A DNA stretch of 62,433 nucleotides, taken from an uncultured Clostridia bacterium (GTDB lineage: Bacteria > Bacillota > Clostridia > Oscillospirales > Acutalibacteraceae). A program made the translations under genes and the position numbers. The stretch covers positions 1-62,433 of the forward strand of contig CANRMX010000006.1 of NCBI GenBank assembly GCA_947631855.1, given 5' to 3'. This document shows, piece by piece, positions 38,361 to 45,936 of this stretch (position 1 is its first letter; each line of letters starts with the position of its first letter). The notes beneath the pieces were generated by a model. That model had not been told where the DNA came from. It did not search any database and saw only the letters and a list, made by a program, of their open reading frames with translations.

Positions 38361-39194
38361 TTAGAGTTTCCCGGCGTCCGCCCGCGCCTGCAAAAACCGG
38401 GCCACGCCGTCTTCGTCGTTGCCGCCGATCACCCCGGTGGCGATCTCCTTGAGCGCGTCCACGGCGTTGGCCACGGCGTAGCACTCGTCGGCCATGCGGA
38501 ACATGGGGATATCGTTGACCGCGTCGCCAAAGCACACCACCCGGCTGCAGCCCAGCCGCTCCTTGAGCTTGAGAATGGCGTTGGCCTTGGTGGCCTCCCG
38601 GGGCATGATCTCCAGCCAGTATTCCGTGCGGTACAGCTCCTGCTGGAAGGTGCAGGTGAACCGCGCATCGTGGCGGAAGCGCTCATAGGCGGGCAGCAGA
38701 TCGTCCCGCTCGCCGATGCAGGTGAAGTAGAAGATTTCCCCGGCGTACAGCGCTGCCGTCGAATCCACCGGCCGCATCCGCGGGTCGCCGGGGCGGCTGC
38801 CAATATAGTGACGCATGGGTGCATTCTCATGGGCGGGCATCCAGGATTTTCGCAGCACGCTGTCCACAAAGGCGTCCACCGTTGGGGAGATTCCGCAGTC
38901 CGCCAGGGTCGTCTGGATCGAAAGCGCCTCGCTGGCAGAGAAGAACTCCGAAGACAGACGCGCGCCGGTGGCGGGGTCGAGAATAAACGCCCCGTTAAAG
39001 GTGATCACCGGGCCATGCAGGGTCAGGCCCCGTGCCACTCTGGAGGCCGATGTCAGCGAGCGGGCCGTGGCATAGGTGAAGCACATCCCCTGCGCCACCA
39101 GCCCGTTGATGAGCTCCAGACTTTTGGGGCCGATGAAGCTGCGGGTGTTGAGCAGGGTCCCGTCCAGATCGGAAACATACAGGGTCTTTTCCAT
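38361..39194 (-). CDS. Cof-type HAD hydrolase
   Basis: 277 residues. Motif I DLDGTLLNT (nucleophile Asp), motif II TARSLTSA, the C2B cap domain (about 85-190), Lys motif EATKANAI and motif IV VVCFGDAVNDIPMFRMA identify the Cof/YbjI subfamily of sugar- or cofactor-phosphate phosphatases. The cap sequence does not point to one substrate. It shares a transcript with nfo downstream and DUF1622 upstream (17 nt). Confidence 0.9.
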   Translation of the reverse strand: MEKTLYVSDLDGTLLNTRSFIGPKSLELINGLVAQGMCFTYATARSLTSASRVARGLTLHGPVITFNGAFILDPATGARLSSEFFSASEALSIQTTLADCGISPTVDAFVDSVLRKSWMPAHENAPMRHYIGSRPGDPRMRPVDSTAALYAGEIFYFTCIGERDDLLPAYERFRHDARFTCTFQQELYRTEYWLEIMPREATKANAILKLKERLGCSRVVCFGDAVNDIPMFRMADECYAVANAVDALKEIATGVIGGNDEDGVARFLQARADAGKL

Positions 39195-39211
39195 AGCGTG
39201 CTCCTTGGAAT

Positions 39212-39538
39212 TTATGTAGTGTGGCCTTTTTCTTCTTCCTTGATCTCCCAGTGGATCAGGAAGGTCAGCGCCGCCCGCAGCACGATGATCCCGGCCACGA
39301 TGGCGATCTCACTCCACTGGCGGACGATGACCGTGCGCAGGATCTCGCTGCCCAGCTTGAATTCCAGGCCCATGGCCAGGCCCTTGGCCAGATAGATGCG
39401 GGTATCGGGCTTGCGGGTGACGTACTTGTACAGGGCCACGGCGCTGGTGACGATGATCACGCCGACGCCGATGTACTCAAAAAAGAGGATGCCGAATTCC
39501 GTGATGATCTCCAGCACCTCCCGCAGTGTGTCCAGCAT
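39212..39538 (-). CDS. DUF1622 family membrane protein, 108 aa
   Basis: Three hydrophobic helices: FGILFFEYIGVGVIIVTSAV, a shorter one around GLAMGLEFKLGSEILRTVIV, and IAIVAGIIVLRAALTFLIHW. The middle block YLAKGLAMGLEFKLGSEIL is the conserved part of DUF1622, a small family of unknown function common in bacteria. It lies in the minus-strand series DUF402-DUF1622-HAD-nfo. GGAGGCAAACCC precedes the ATG. Confidence 0.82.
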   Translation of the reverse strand: MLDTLREVLEIITEFGILFFEYIGVGVIIVTSAVALYKYVTRKPDTRIYLAKGLAMGLEFKLGSEILRTVIVRQWSEIAIVAGIIVLRAALTFLIHWEIKEEEKGHTT

Positions 39539-39556
39539 GGGTTTGCCTCCTTTCTG

Positions 39557-40162
39557 TCAGATTTTGATGCGGCTTTCCAAGCCATTCAATTTCAGCTGAT
39601 ATTTCCGATCCTCGATCATTTGCATTGCCTCGTGCAAAATTGCAAGAGAGGTTTGCTCGGCTTTTCTGAGATCGACAAACATCTCCGAAAGAATGGCGTC
39701 ACATTCATCCAGTGCTGATTCGTACTGCTCTTGCGTCAAGTCTTTCTTCCGATAGGCTTCGTCCAGTTCATCTCTGTCGTCAATTTGTATGTCGCCCTGC
39801 GGCGTAGCAATCACATCCAAATATTTGTCCCAATATACCGCAACGCCGTCGCTGTCATATCCATATTTTTCAATGACGTCCACATACCATACCGATACAG
39901 AATGATCCCTTCCCCTTTCCGCAGGGTGAAACATTGCCGTGATCAGTCGCTTTTTTCCTTTCGGGATCAGCTGCAGCCAGACCATTCCGCCACCCGTCAC
40001 AGGTGCTTTTCCGGCTTTTTCAAAATCCCAAAAATTCGGTTCTCCGTCTGTCAGCAGAATGACGCTGACAAAGCCCTGAAACACCGCGTTGTCCATGACC
40101 ATCTGATAGTACGGGTAGTGCTGGAATCCCCATAGATCCCGGTTCAATCGTTTTGTTTTCAT
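39557..40162 (-). CDS. DUF402 domain protein, AT-richer than its neighbours
   Basis: 201 residues. The region WLQLIPKGKKRLITAMFHPA, VWYVDVIEKYGYDSDGVAVY and DKYLDVIATPQGDIQIDDRD with ELDEAYRKKDLTQEQYESAL matches the DUF402 fold, whose relatives include nucleoside tri/diphosphate phosphatases with acidic metal sites. The N-terminal portion (DLWGFQHYPYYQMVMDNAVF) is less usual. Base composition is visibly lower in GC than both flanking genes (for example ATATTTGTCCCAATATACCG), suggesting recent acquisition. GGAGGG precedes ATG 40162. Confidence 0.75.
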   Translation of the reverse strand: MKTKRLNRDLWGFQHYPYYQMVMDNAVFQGFVSVILLTDGEPNFWDFEKAGKAPVTGGGMVWLQLIPKGKKRLITAMFHPAERGRDHSVSVWYVDVIEKYGYDSDGVAVYWDKYLDVIATPQGDIQIDDRDELDEAYRKKDLTQEQYESALDECDAILSEMFVDLRKAEQTSLAILHEAMQMIEDRKYQLKLNGLESRIKI

Positions 40163-40178
40163 TGCACCCTCCGCGCAG

Positions 40179-41546
40179 TCAGTCCGCGATCTGCGACATC
40201 CACACCGCGCACTCCACATGCGCCGTGCCGGGGAACATATCCACCGGGGCGGCCTCCACGGGCGGGTAGCCCAGGGCGGCAAATTGCTTCAAATCCCGGG
40301 CCAGGGTGGCGGGGTCGCAGGAGACATACACCACCCGGCGGGGCGCCATTTGGGCGATGGTCTCGATGAGCGGGGCGGTAAGTCCCTTGCGCGGCGGGTC
40401 CACGATCACCACGTCGGGCTTTTCGCCCTGGGCCCGCAGCTGCTCCGCCGCGAAAGCGGCGTCACCGGCCATGAATTCCGCGTTTTCGATGCCATTGTCC
40501 AGGGCGTTCTGCCGGGCGTTTTCCACCGCCTCGGTGACGATCTCCACCCCCAGGAGCCGCCGGGCTTTTCCGGCCAGCGACAGCCCGATGGTGCCCGCGC
40601 CGCAGTAGAGATCCAGCAGCAGTTCGCTGCCTGTGAGCCCCGCGAATTCCCCTGCCAGCGTGTAGAGCCGCTCGGCCTGGGTGCGGTTCACCTGATAGAA
40701 GGACAAGGGCGACAGCCGGAAGGTGAGGCCGCACAGCTGGTCCCGGATGGTATCGCTGCCCCAGACGGTGCGCGAGATTTTGCCCAGCGCCGCGTTGGTC
40801 TTTTCCCGATGGACGTTGATCACCACGCTGCTGATTCCCGGCACCGCAGCCCGCAGCGCGTCCGCCAGTTCCTGCTCGTGGTGGAGGCCGTTGCCGTTGA
40901 CCACCACGCAGGCCATGATCTCCCCGGTCTTTTCGGCCTTGCGGAGGTACAGCCTGCGCATCCGGCCGGTGTGTATCGCTTCATCGTAGACGGGGTCGCC
41001 GTACCGCACCGCCCAAATCCGGAAAGCTGCCATGGCTGCGGCAAATTCCGGGGGCTGCAACAGGCAGCGGTCGCAGTCCACGATGCGGTGGGAATTCACC
41101 GCGTAAAAGCCCATGGAAAGCGTTCCGTCGGGCTTCTGCCCAAGAGGCAGCAGGGCCTTGTTGCGGTAGCCGTTCCGGCTGTCCGCGCCCAGGATCGGCC
41201 GGAGGGGGAGATCGGGAAAGCCGCCGATCCGGGTCAATGCGTCCCGCACCCGGTCCTCCTTGATTTTCAGCTCCGCCGCGTAGGAGATGTGCCGGTAACA
41301 GCACCCGCCGCACTGGGCGAACACCGGGCAGTCCGGCTCCACACGGCAGGGCGCAGGGGAGAGCAAGTCCACCAGTTTGCCGTAGGCAAAGTTTTTTTGC
41401 AGCTTCACGATTTTCACCCGGGCCCTGTCTCCCGGCGCGGTGAGAGGCGTGAACACGGCCAGCTCTCCGGCACGGCCCACGCCCATGCCCTGGGCGGTCA
41501 TGCCGGTGATCTCCATCTCAAAGACGTCGTTTTTTCGGATTGCCAT
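40179..41546 (-). CDS. rlmD: 23S rRNA (uracil-5-)-methyltransferase, RlmD/RlmCD type
   Basis: 455 residues of the TrmA/RumA family. Order: N-terminal TRAM-like RNA-binding barrel (about 5-60), [4Fe-4S] site Cys in PCRVEPDCPVFAQCGGC, SAM-binding DLYCGAGTIGLSLAG, DPPRKGLTAPLIE and the catalytic loop VSCDPATLARDL. It methylates U747 and/or U1939 of 23S rRNA; a single copy in Firmicutes often does both. The kinase-like gene lies 15 nt upstream on the same strand and the DUF402 gene 16 nt downstream. Confidence 0.9.
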   Translation of the reverse strand: MAIRKNDVFEMEITGMTAQGMGVGRAGELAVFTPLTAPGDRARVKIVKLQKNFAYGKLVDLLSPAPCRVEPDCPVFAQCGGCCYRHISYAAELKIKEDRVRDALTRIGGFPDLPLRPILGADSRNGYRNKALLPLGQKPDGTLSMGFYAVNSHRIVDCDRCLLQPPEFAAAMAAFRIWAVRYGDPVYDEAIHTGRMRRLYLRKAEKTGEIMACVVVNGNGLHHEQELADALRAAVPGISSVVINVHREKTNAALGKISRTVWGSDTIRDQLCGLTFRLSPLSFYQVNRTQAERLYTLAGEFAGLTGSELLLDLYCGAGTIGLSLAGKARRLLGVEIVTEAVENARQNALDNGIENAEFMAGDAAFAAEQLRAQGEKPDVVIVDPPRKGLTAPLIETIAQMAPRRVVYVSCDPATLARDLKQFAALGYPPVEAAPVDMFPGTAHVECAVWMSQIAD

Positions 41547-41561
41547 GCTGATTCTCCCCGC

Positions 41562-42548
41562 TTATTCTCCGCAGATCGCGGAACCCACCGCGTCCAGCTC
41601 GTTCCAATTTGCGCCCACCCACAGGATCTCCCGCAAAAAGCGGGCGGTCTTCGCTTCATGTCCGGCAAACACTTCCGGCGATACCCACCAGGGCGCTTCC
41701 ACGCACCATGTCACCCGCAGGGCGTCGGCCACGTCTTTTGCCGAAAGCGGGCCAAACCCCCGGTATCCCCGCACAAAAGCCGCTGCCTTTTCTGTCTCCA
41801 ATCCGCCGTCTCCCAGCGTCAGGGACAGCAGCGCCCGACCGATGTCGTGGAGGAGAAAGCCCCGCTGGCAGCGGTCAAAATCCACGATGGCGGAGAGCCT
41901 GTCCGGGAGGAAAAGCAGGTTGTCGGCGGCAAAATCCTCGTGGCATACGCCGGTGGCGAAGTCGTCCAGGAAGGTATCGGGCAGGGTTTCCGCCAAAGCG
42001 CATTGTGCCACCGCAATTTCCCGAAACCCTTTGGGCGCGGTCTTGGCGCGTTCCACTTGTCCGCGCAGGTGCGCCTTGAGGCGCGCCACGGTTTCCTCCG
42101 GCGCAGTGTTCCCGCCGCCGGCGACAGCCTCCACAGGCAGCGCGGCAAAAAAGGCTTTCATCTGCCCACAGGCACGGCCCAGGCTTTCCATCTGCTTGAC
42201 GGTCACCGTCTCCGGCCCCACGGGCGTGCCGGGCAGGAATTCCATCACCGCGTAGGGCGTATGCTCGTCCACCCAACGGATCATCCCTTCGGGTGCGGCG
42301 CAGACGGCAGGGCAGGGGAACCCGGCGGCGTGGGCCTGCTGCTGCACGGCCAGCGCCCGGTCGATATGACGGAGCCCTTCGGGGGAATACCGCCGGGTGG
42401 AAAACAGCTTCACCAGCACCGTGCCCCGCTGGGTGACGGCCCGCCATTTTTGATTCTGCCACCCGCCGGGCACCGGGCTGGAGGACAACACGGTGAGGCC
42501 GAAAGCGGCGGGCAGGTCGTCCAGAATACAGGGGAGAAGCGTTTCCAT
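41562..42548 (-). CDS. Aminoglycoside phosphotransferase-fold kinase
   Basis: 328 residues. An early glycine-rich loop (VPGGWQNQKW) is followed by a strand with a candidate Lys (GTVLVKLFS), hinge YAVMEFLPGTPVG, catalytic loop GVCHEDFAADNLLF (the usual HGDxxxxN with Glu for Gly) and metal-binding IVDFDRCQRGF. The family phosphorylates small molecules such as choline, homoserine or thiamine and includes CotS-like spore-coat kinases; the substrate cannot be told from sequence. GGAGGTG precedes the ATG. Promoter at 42597-42626. Confidence 0.82.
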   Translation of the reverse strand: METLLPCILDDLPAAFGLTVLSSSPVPGGWQNQKWRAVTQRGTVLVKLFSTRRYSPEGLRHIDRALAVQQQAHAAGFPCPAVCAAPEGMIRWVDEHTPYAVMEFLPGTPVGPETVTVKQMESLGRACGQMKAFFAALPVEAVAGGGNTAPEETVARLKAHLRGQVERAKTAPKGFREIAVAQCALAETLPDTFLDDFATGVCHEDFAADNLLFLPDRLSAIVDFDRCQRGFLLHDIGRALLSLTLGDGGLETEKAAAFVRGYRGFGPLSAKDVADALRVTWCVEAPWWVSPEVFAGHEAKTARFLREILWVGANWNELDAVGSAICGE

Positions 42549-42596
42549 CGGGCACCTCCATGGGTGAAAGAGAAGAAGTTAAAATCTCTATACGGT

Positions 42597-42626
42597 ATTA
42601 TACCCCATACCCGGCGGTTCCCGCAA
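42597..42626 (-). promoter_or_regulatory. Promoter of the kinase-rlmD transcript
   Basis: Minus strand: TTGCGG (42621-42626) and a perfect TATAAT (42597-42602), spacer 18 bp. Confidence 0.6.
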
Positions 42627-42662
42627 CAAAATCTTTTTGCCGCCGAAACCAGCGCCGCCCTC

Positions 42663-42691
42663 TTGATTCCCACGGAAAAATGTGGCATAAT
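42663..42691 (+). promoter_or_regulatory. Promoter of the ABC exporter-murD transcript
   Basis: TTGATT (42663-42668) and CATAAT (42686-42691), spacer 17 bp, divergent from the kinase promoter. Confidence 0.65.
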
Positions 42692-42732
42692 ATTCTGGCA
42701 TATGAATAACTACCTATGAGAGAGGTAAGAGA

Positions 42733-44532
42733 ATGGAAAAGACCGAAAAAAAGCCCGGGCAGCTGCGGCGGGTGCTGCCCTATTTCCTGCGGTACAAGGG
42801 GATTTTGCTCTTTGACCTGTTCTGTGCATCCATGACCACGGTGTGCGAACTGGCCCTGCCCATGCTGATCCGCCGGGTGACCAATCTGGCCATCAACGAC
42901 CTGGCCTCCCTGACCCTGGCCTTTGTGCTGAAGATCGGCGGGCTGTACCTGTTCCTGCGGATGGTGGATGTGGCGGCCAATTTCTTCATGGCCAACACCG
43001 GCCACGTGATGGGCGCGAAGATCGAAACCAATATGCGCTCCGATCTGTTCAACCACCTGCAAAAGCTGTCCTTCAATTATTTCGACAACACCAAGGTGGG
43101 GCAGATCATGTCCCGCATCACCACCGACCTGTTCGATGTCACCGAATTCGCCCACCACGGCCCGGAGGAAATCTTCATCTCCACCATCAAGCTGGTGGGA
43201 TCCTTCATCATCCTGTGCGGCGTCAACCTGCCCCTGACCTTGATCGTCTTCTCCGTGGTGCCGGTGATGGTGGTGGTGGCGATCTTCTTCAACCTCAAGC
43301 TGCGGGAGCAGAACCGCAAGCAGCGGGTGCAGATCGGCGAGATCAACGCCCAGGTGGAGGACAGCCTGCTGGGGGTGCGGGTGGTCAAGTCCTTCGCCAA
43401 CGAGGCCATCGAGGTGGATAAATTTGAAAAGGGCAACAAGCTCTTCCTGGGCCTCAAGCGCAAATATTACCTGTATATGGGCGGCATGGACGCCAGCAAC
43501 CGCATCTTCGACGGCCTGATGAACCTGCTGGTGCTGGTGGTGGGCTCCATCTTCCTGATGCACGGCTCCATCCGGCCGGAAGACCTGGTGGCCTATATCA
43601 TGTATGTGGGCACGCTGATCGCCTCCATCCGCCAGCTGGTGCAGTTCGCGGAGCAGTTCCAGCGGGGCATGACGGGCATCGAGCGGTTTTTGCAGATCAT
43701 GGATGCAGACGTGGATATCTTCGACGAGCCCGGCGCCAAGCCGCTGGAGCTGAAAGCCGGCGACGTCACCTTCGAGAACGTGAGTTTCAGCTACAACGAC
43801 GACGGCAAGCAGGTGCTGTCCCACATCAATATGCACGTGCGTCCCGGAGAAAACGTGGCGCTGGTGGGGCCCTCGGGCGGCGGCAAGACCACCCTGTGCA
43901 ACCTGATCCCCCGATTCTACGACCTGAGCGGCGGCCGCATCCTCATCGACGGCCAGAACATCCACGACGTGACGCTGAAATCCCTCCGCTCCCAGATCGG
44001 CTTCGTCCAGCAGGACGTATACCTGTTCTCGGGCACGGTTTTCCAGAATATCGAATACGGCCGGCCCGGCGCATCCCGGGAGGAAGTGATCGCCGCGGCG
44101 AAGCAGGCGGGCGCACACGAATTTATTGAGGCGCTGAAAAACGGCTACGACACCTACGTGGGCGAACGGGGCGTCAAGCTGTCCGGCGGGCAGAAGCAGC
44201 GCATCAGCATCGCCCGGGCTTTTCTGAAAAACCCGCCCATCATGATCCTGGACGAGGCCACCAGCGCCCTGGACAACGAGAGCGAGAAGATCGTCCAGGC
44301 GTCCCTGGAGAAGCTGGCCAAGGGCCGCACTACCTTTACCATCGCCCACCGGCTCACCACCATCAAGAACGCCACGGTGATTTTGGTGCTCACGGAAAAC
44401 GGCATCGAGGAGCGGGGCACCCACGAGGAGCTGATGGCCCGCCGGGGCATATACTATCATCTGTACGAGAGCTATTCCGACGACCCGGCGCTGGCCGGGC
44501 ACATTGATGAAAACGGAAGTGAGATCGCTTGA
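42733..44532 (+). CDS. ABC exporter, fused membrane and ATPase domains (MsbA-like)
   Basis: 599 residues. Six spans in the first 320 residues precede an ATPase with Walker A GPSGGGKTT, Q-loop FVQQDVYLFSGT, signature LSGGQKQRISIARAF, Walker B IMILDEATSALD and switch His in IAHRL. It is a half-transporter that acts as a homodimer; lipid or drug export is usual. It overlaps the murD start by four bases, so the two are translationally coupled. This could mean a role in envelope precursor handling, but that is inference. Confidence 0.9.
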   Translation: MEKTEKKPGQLRRVLPYFLRYKGILLFDLFCASMTTVCELALPMLIRRVTNLAINDLASLTLAFVLKIGGLYLFLRMVDVAANFFMANTGHVMGAKIETNMRSDLFNHLQKLSFNYFDNTKVGQIMSRITTDLFDVTEFAHHGPEEIFISTIKLVGSFIILCGVNLPLTLIVFSVVPVMVVVAIFFNLKLREQNRKQRVQIGEINAQVEDSLLGVRVVKSFANEAIEVDKFEKGNKLFLGLKRKYYLYMGGMDASNRIFDGLMNLLVLVVGSIFLMHGSIRPEDLVAYIMYVGTLIASIRQLVQFAEQFQRGMTGIERFLQIMDADVDIFDEPGAKPLELKAGDVTFENVSFSYNDDGKQVLSHINMHVRPGENVALVGPSGGGKTTLCNLIPRFYDLSGGRILIDGQNIHDVTLKSLRSQIGFVQQDVYLFSGTVFQNIEYGRPGASREEVIAAAKQAGAHEFIEALKNGYDTYVGERGVKLSGGQKQRISIARAFLKNPPIMILDEATSALDNESEKIVQASLEKLAKGRTTFTIAHRLTTIKNATVILVLTENGIEERGTHEELMARRGIYYHLYESYSDDPALAGHIDENGSEIA

Positions 44533-45902
44533 ACGCACAGCAGTATTTTGAATGGATCCGCGGGAAGACGGTGGCCTTCTGCGGCATCGGCCGCAGCCAC
44601 CTGCCGTTGATCGAGCTGTTCCGGGAAAAGGGCGCGGTGGTGTCCGCCCGGGACCGACGCACCTTGGAGGCGCTGGGAGAGACCGGCGTCCGGCTCCAGG
44701 ATATGGGTATAAAACTGGTGCTGGGGGAGGGGTACCTGGAGGACCTCACCGAGGAGATCATCTTCCGCACGCCGGGAATGCGCTATCATCTGCCGGAGCT
44801 GGAGGCTGCCCGCAAACGGGGCGCGGCCGTCACCAGCGAGATGGAGACCTTTTTCCGGCTCTGCCCCTGCAAGCTCTACGCCGTGACCGGCAGCGACGGC
44901 AAGACCACCACCACCACCATCCTTTCCGAATTCCTCAAGGCGGCGGGGAAGACCGTCCATCTGGGCGGGAATATCGGCAAGCCGCTGCTGCCGGAGATCG
45001 AACAGATCCAGCCCACGGACTGCGCCGTGGCGGAGCTCTCCAGCTTCCAGCTGATCTCCATGGGGGAAAGCCCGGACGTGGCGGTGGTGACGAATCTGGC
45101 CCCCAATCATCTGGACGTCCACAAGGATATGCAGGAATATATCGACGCCAAGCGGAACATTTTCCGCCACCAGGGGGCGTACTCCCGCACGGTGCTCAAC
45201 GCCGACAACGACATCACCGCCTCCTTTGCGGCGGAGGTGCGGGGCGATTGCTGGCGATTCAGCCGCAAAGGCCCGGTGGAGCGGGGCGTGTGGTGCGACG
45301 GCGAAAAGATTTATGTCAACCAGGAGTCTCTGCTGGACGTCCGGGATATCCGCATTCCCGGCTGGCACAACGTGGAAAACTACATGGCCGCCATCGCCGC
45401 GGTGTGGGGCGATGTGGATCCCGAGGAAATCCGCCGGGTGGCGAAGACCTTCGGCGGGGTGGAGCACCGGGCCGAGCTGGTGCGGGAATTTGAAGGCGTG
45501 CGGTATTATAACGATTCCATCGCCAGCAGCCCCTCCCGCACGATCCAGGGCACTCTTTCTCTGTACGGGGAGAAGATCATCTTGATCTGCGGCGGCTACG
45601 ACAAGCACATCCCCTACGACCCCTTGGGGCCGGTGGTGTGCGACAAGGTGAAGACGCTGATCCTCCTGGGCGCCACCGCAGATAAGATCGAGGCGGCGGT
45701 GCGCAACTCCGACAATTACGCAGAGGGAAGCCCGGAGATTATTCACGTGGAGGACATGGCCCAGGCGGTGGAGACTGCCCGCACCCATGCCCAGCCCGGG
45801 GATGTGGTCTCCCTTTCTCCGGCGTCGGCGGCCTTTGACCTGTACCCCAATTTCGAGGTGCGGGGCCGCCATTTCAAGGAACTGGTCAACGGATTGAAAT
45901 AA
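44529..45902 (+). CDS. murD: UDP-N-acetylmuramoyl-L-alanine:D-glutamate ligase
   Basis: 457 residues. Mur-ligase motifs: N-terminal dinucleotide fold (VAFCGIGRSHLPLIE), ATP loop GSDGKTTTTTIL, AELSSFQLISM, TNLAPNHLDVHKDM, GVEHRAELV, YNDSIASSPSRTI and the late ICGGYDKHIPYDPLGP. It adds D-Glu to the peptidoglycan precursor in the cytosol. The start is TTG 44529, overlapping the exporter stop as TTGA. The gene lies outside any division/cell-wall cluster, as in several Clostridia. Confidence 0.92.
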   Translation: MNAQQYFEWIRGKTVAFCGIGRSHLPLIELFREKGAVVSARDRRTLEALGETGVRLQDMGIKLVLGEGYLEDLTEEIIFRTPGMRYHLPELEAARKRGAAVTSEMETFFRLCPCKLYAVTGSDGKTTTTTILSEFLKAAGKTVHLGGNIGKPLLPEIEQIQPTDCAVAELSSFQLISMGESPDVAVVTNLAPNHLDVHKDMQEYIDAKRNIFRHQGAYSRTVLNADNDITASFAAEVRGDCWRFSRKGPVERGVWCDGEKIYVNQESLLDVRDIRIPGWHNVENYMAAIAAVWGDVDPEEIRRVAKTFGGVEHRAELVREFEGVRYYNDSIASSPSRTIQGTLSLYGEKIILICGGYDKHIPYDPLGPVVCDKVKTLILLGATADKIEAAVRNSDNYAEGSPEIIHVEDMAQAVETARTHAQPGDVVSLSPASAAFDLYPNFEVRGRHFKELVNGLK

Positions 45903-45936
45903 GCAAAGGGGAGAGAGATCCCCGGAAAAGAGGACT

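Noticed and set aside
40218-42719. 833-codon plus-strand frame opposite rlmD and the kinase gene
   Set aside because: rlmD and the APH-fold kinase on the minus strand have full motif sets; the plus frame is a shadow rich in Gly, Arg and His.
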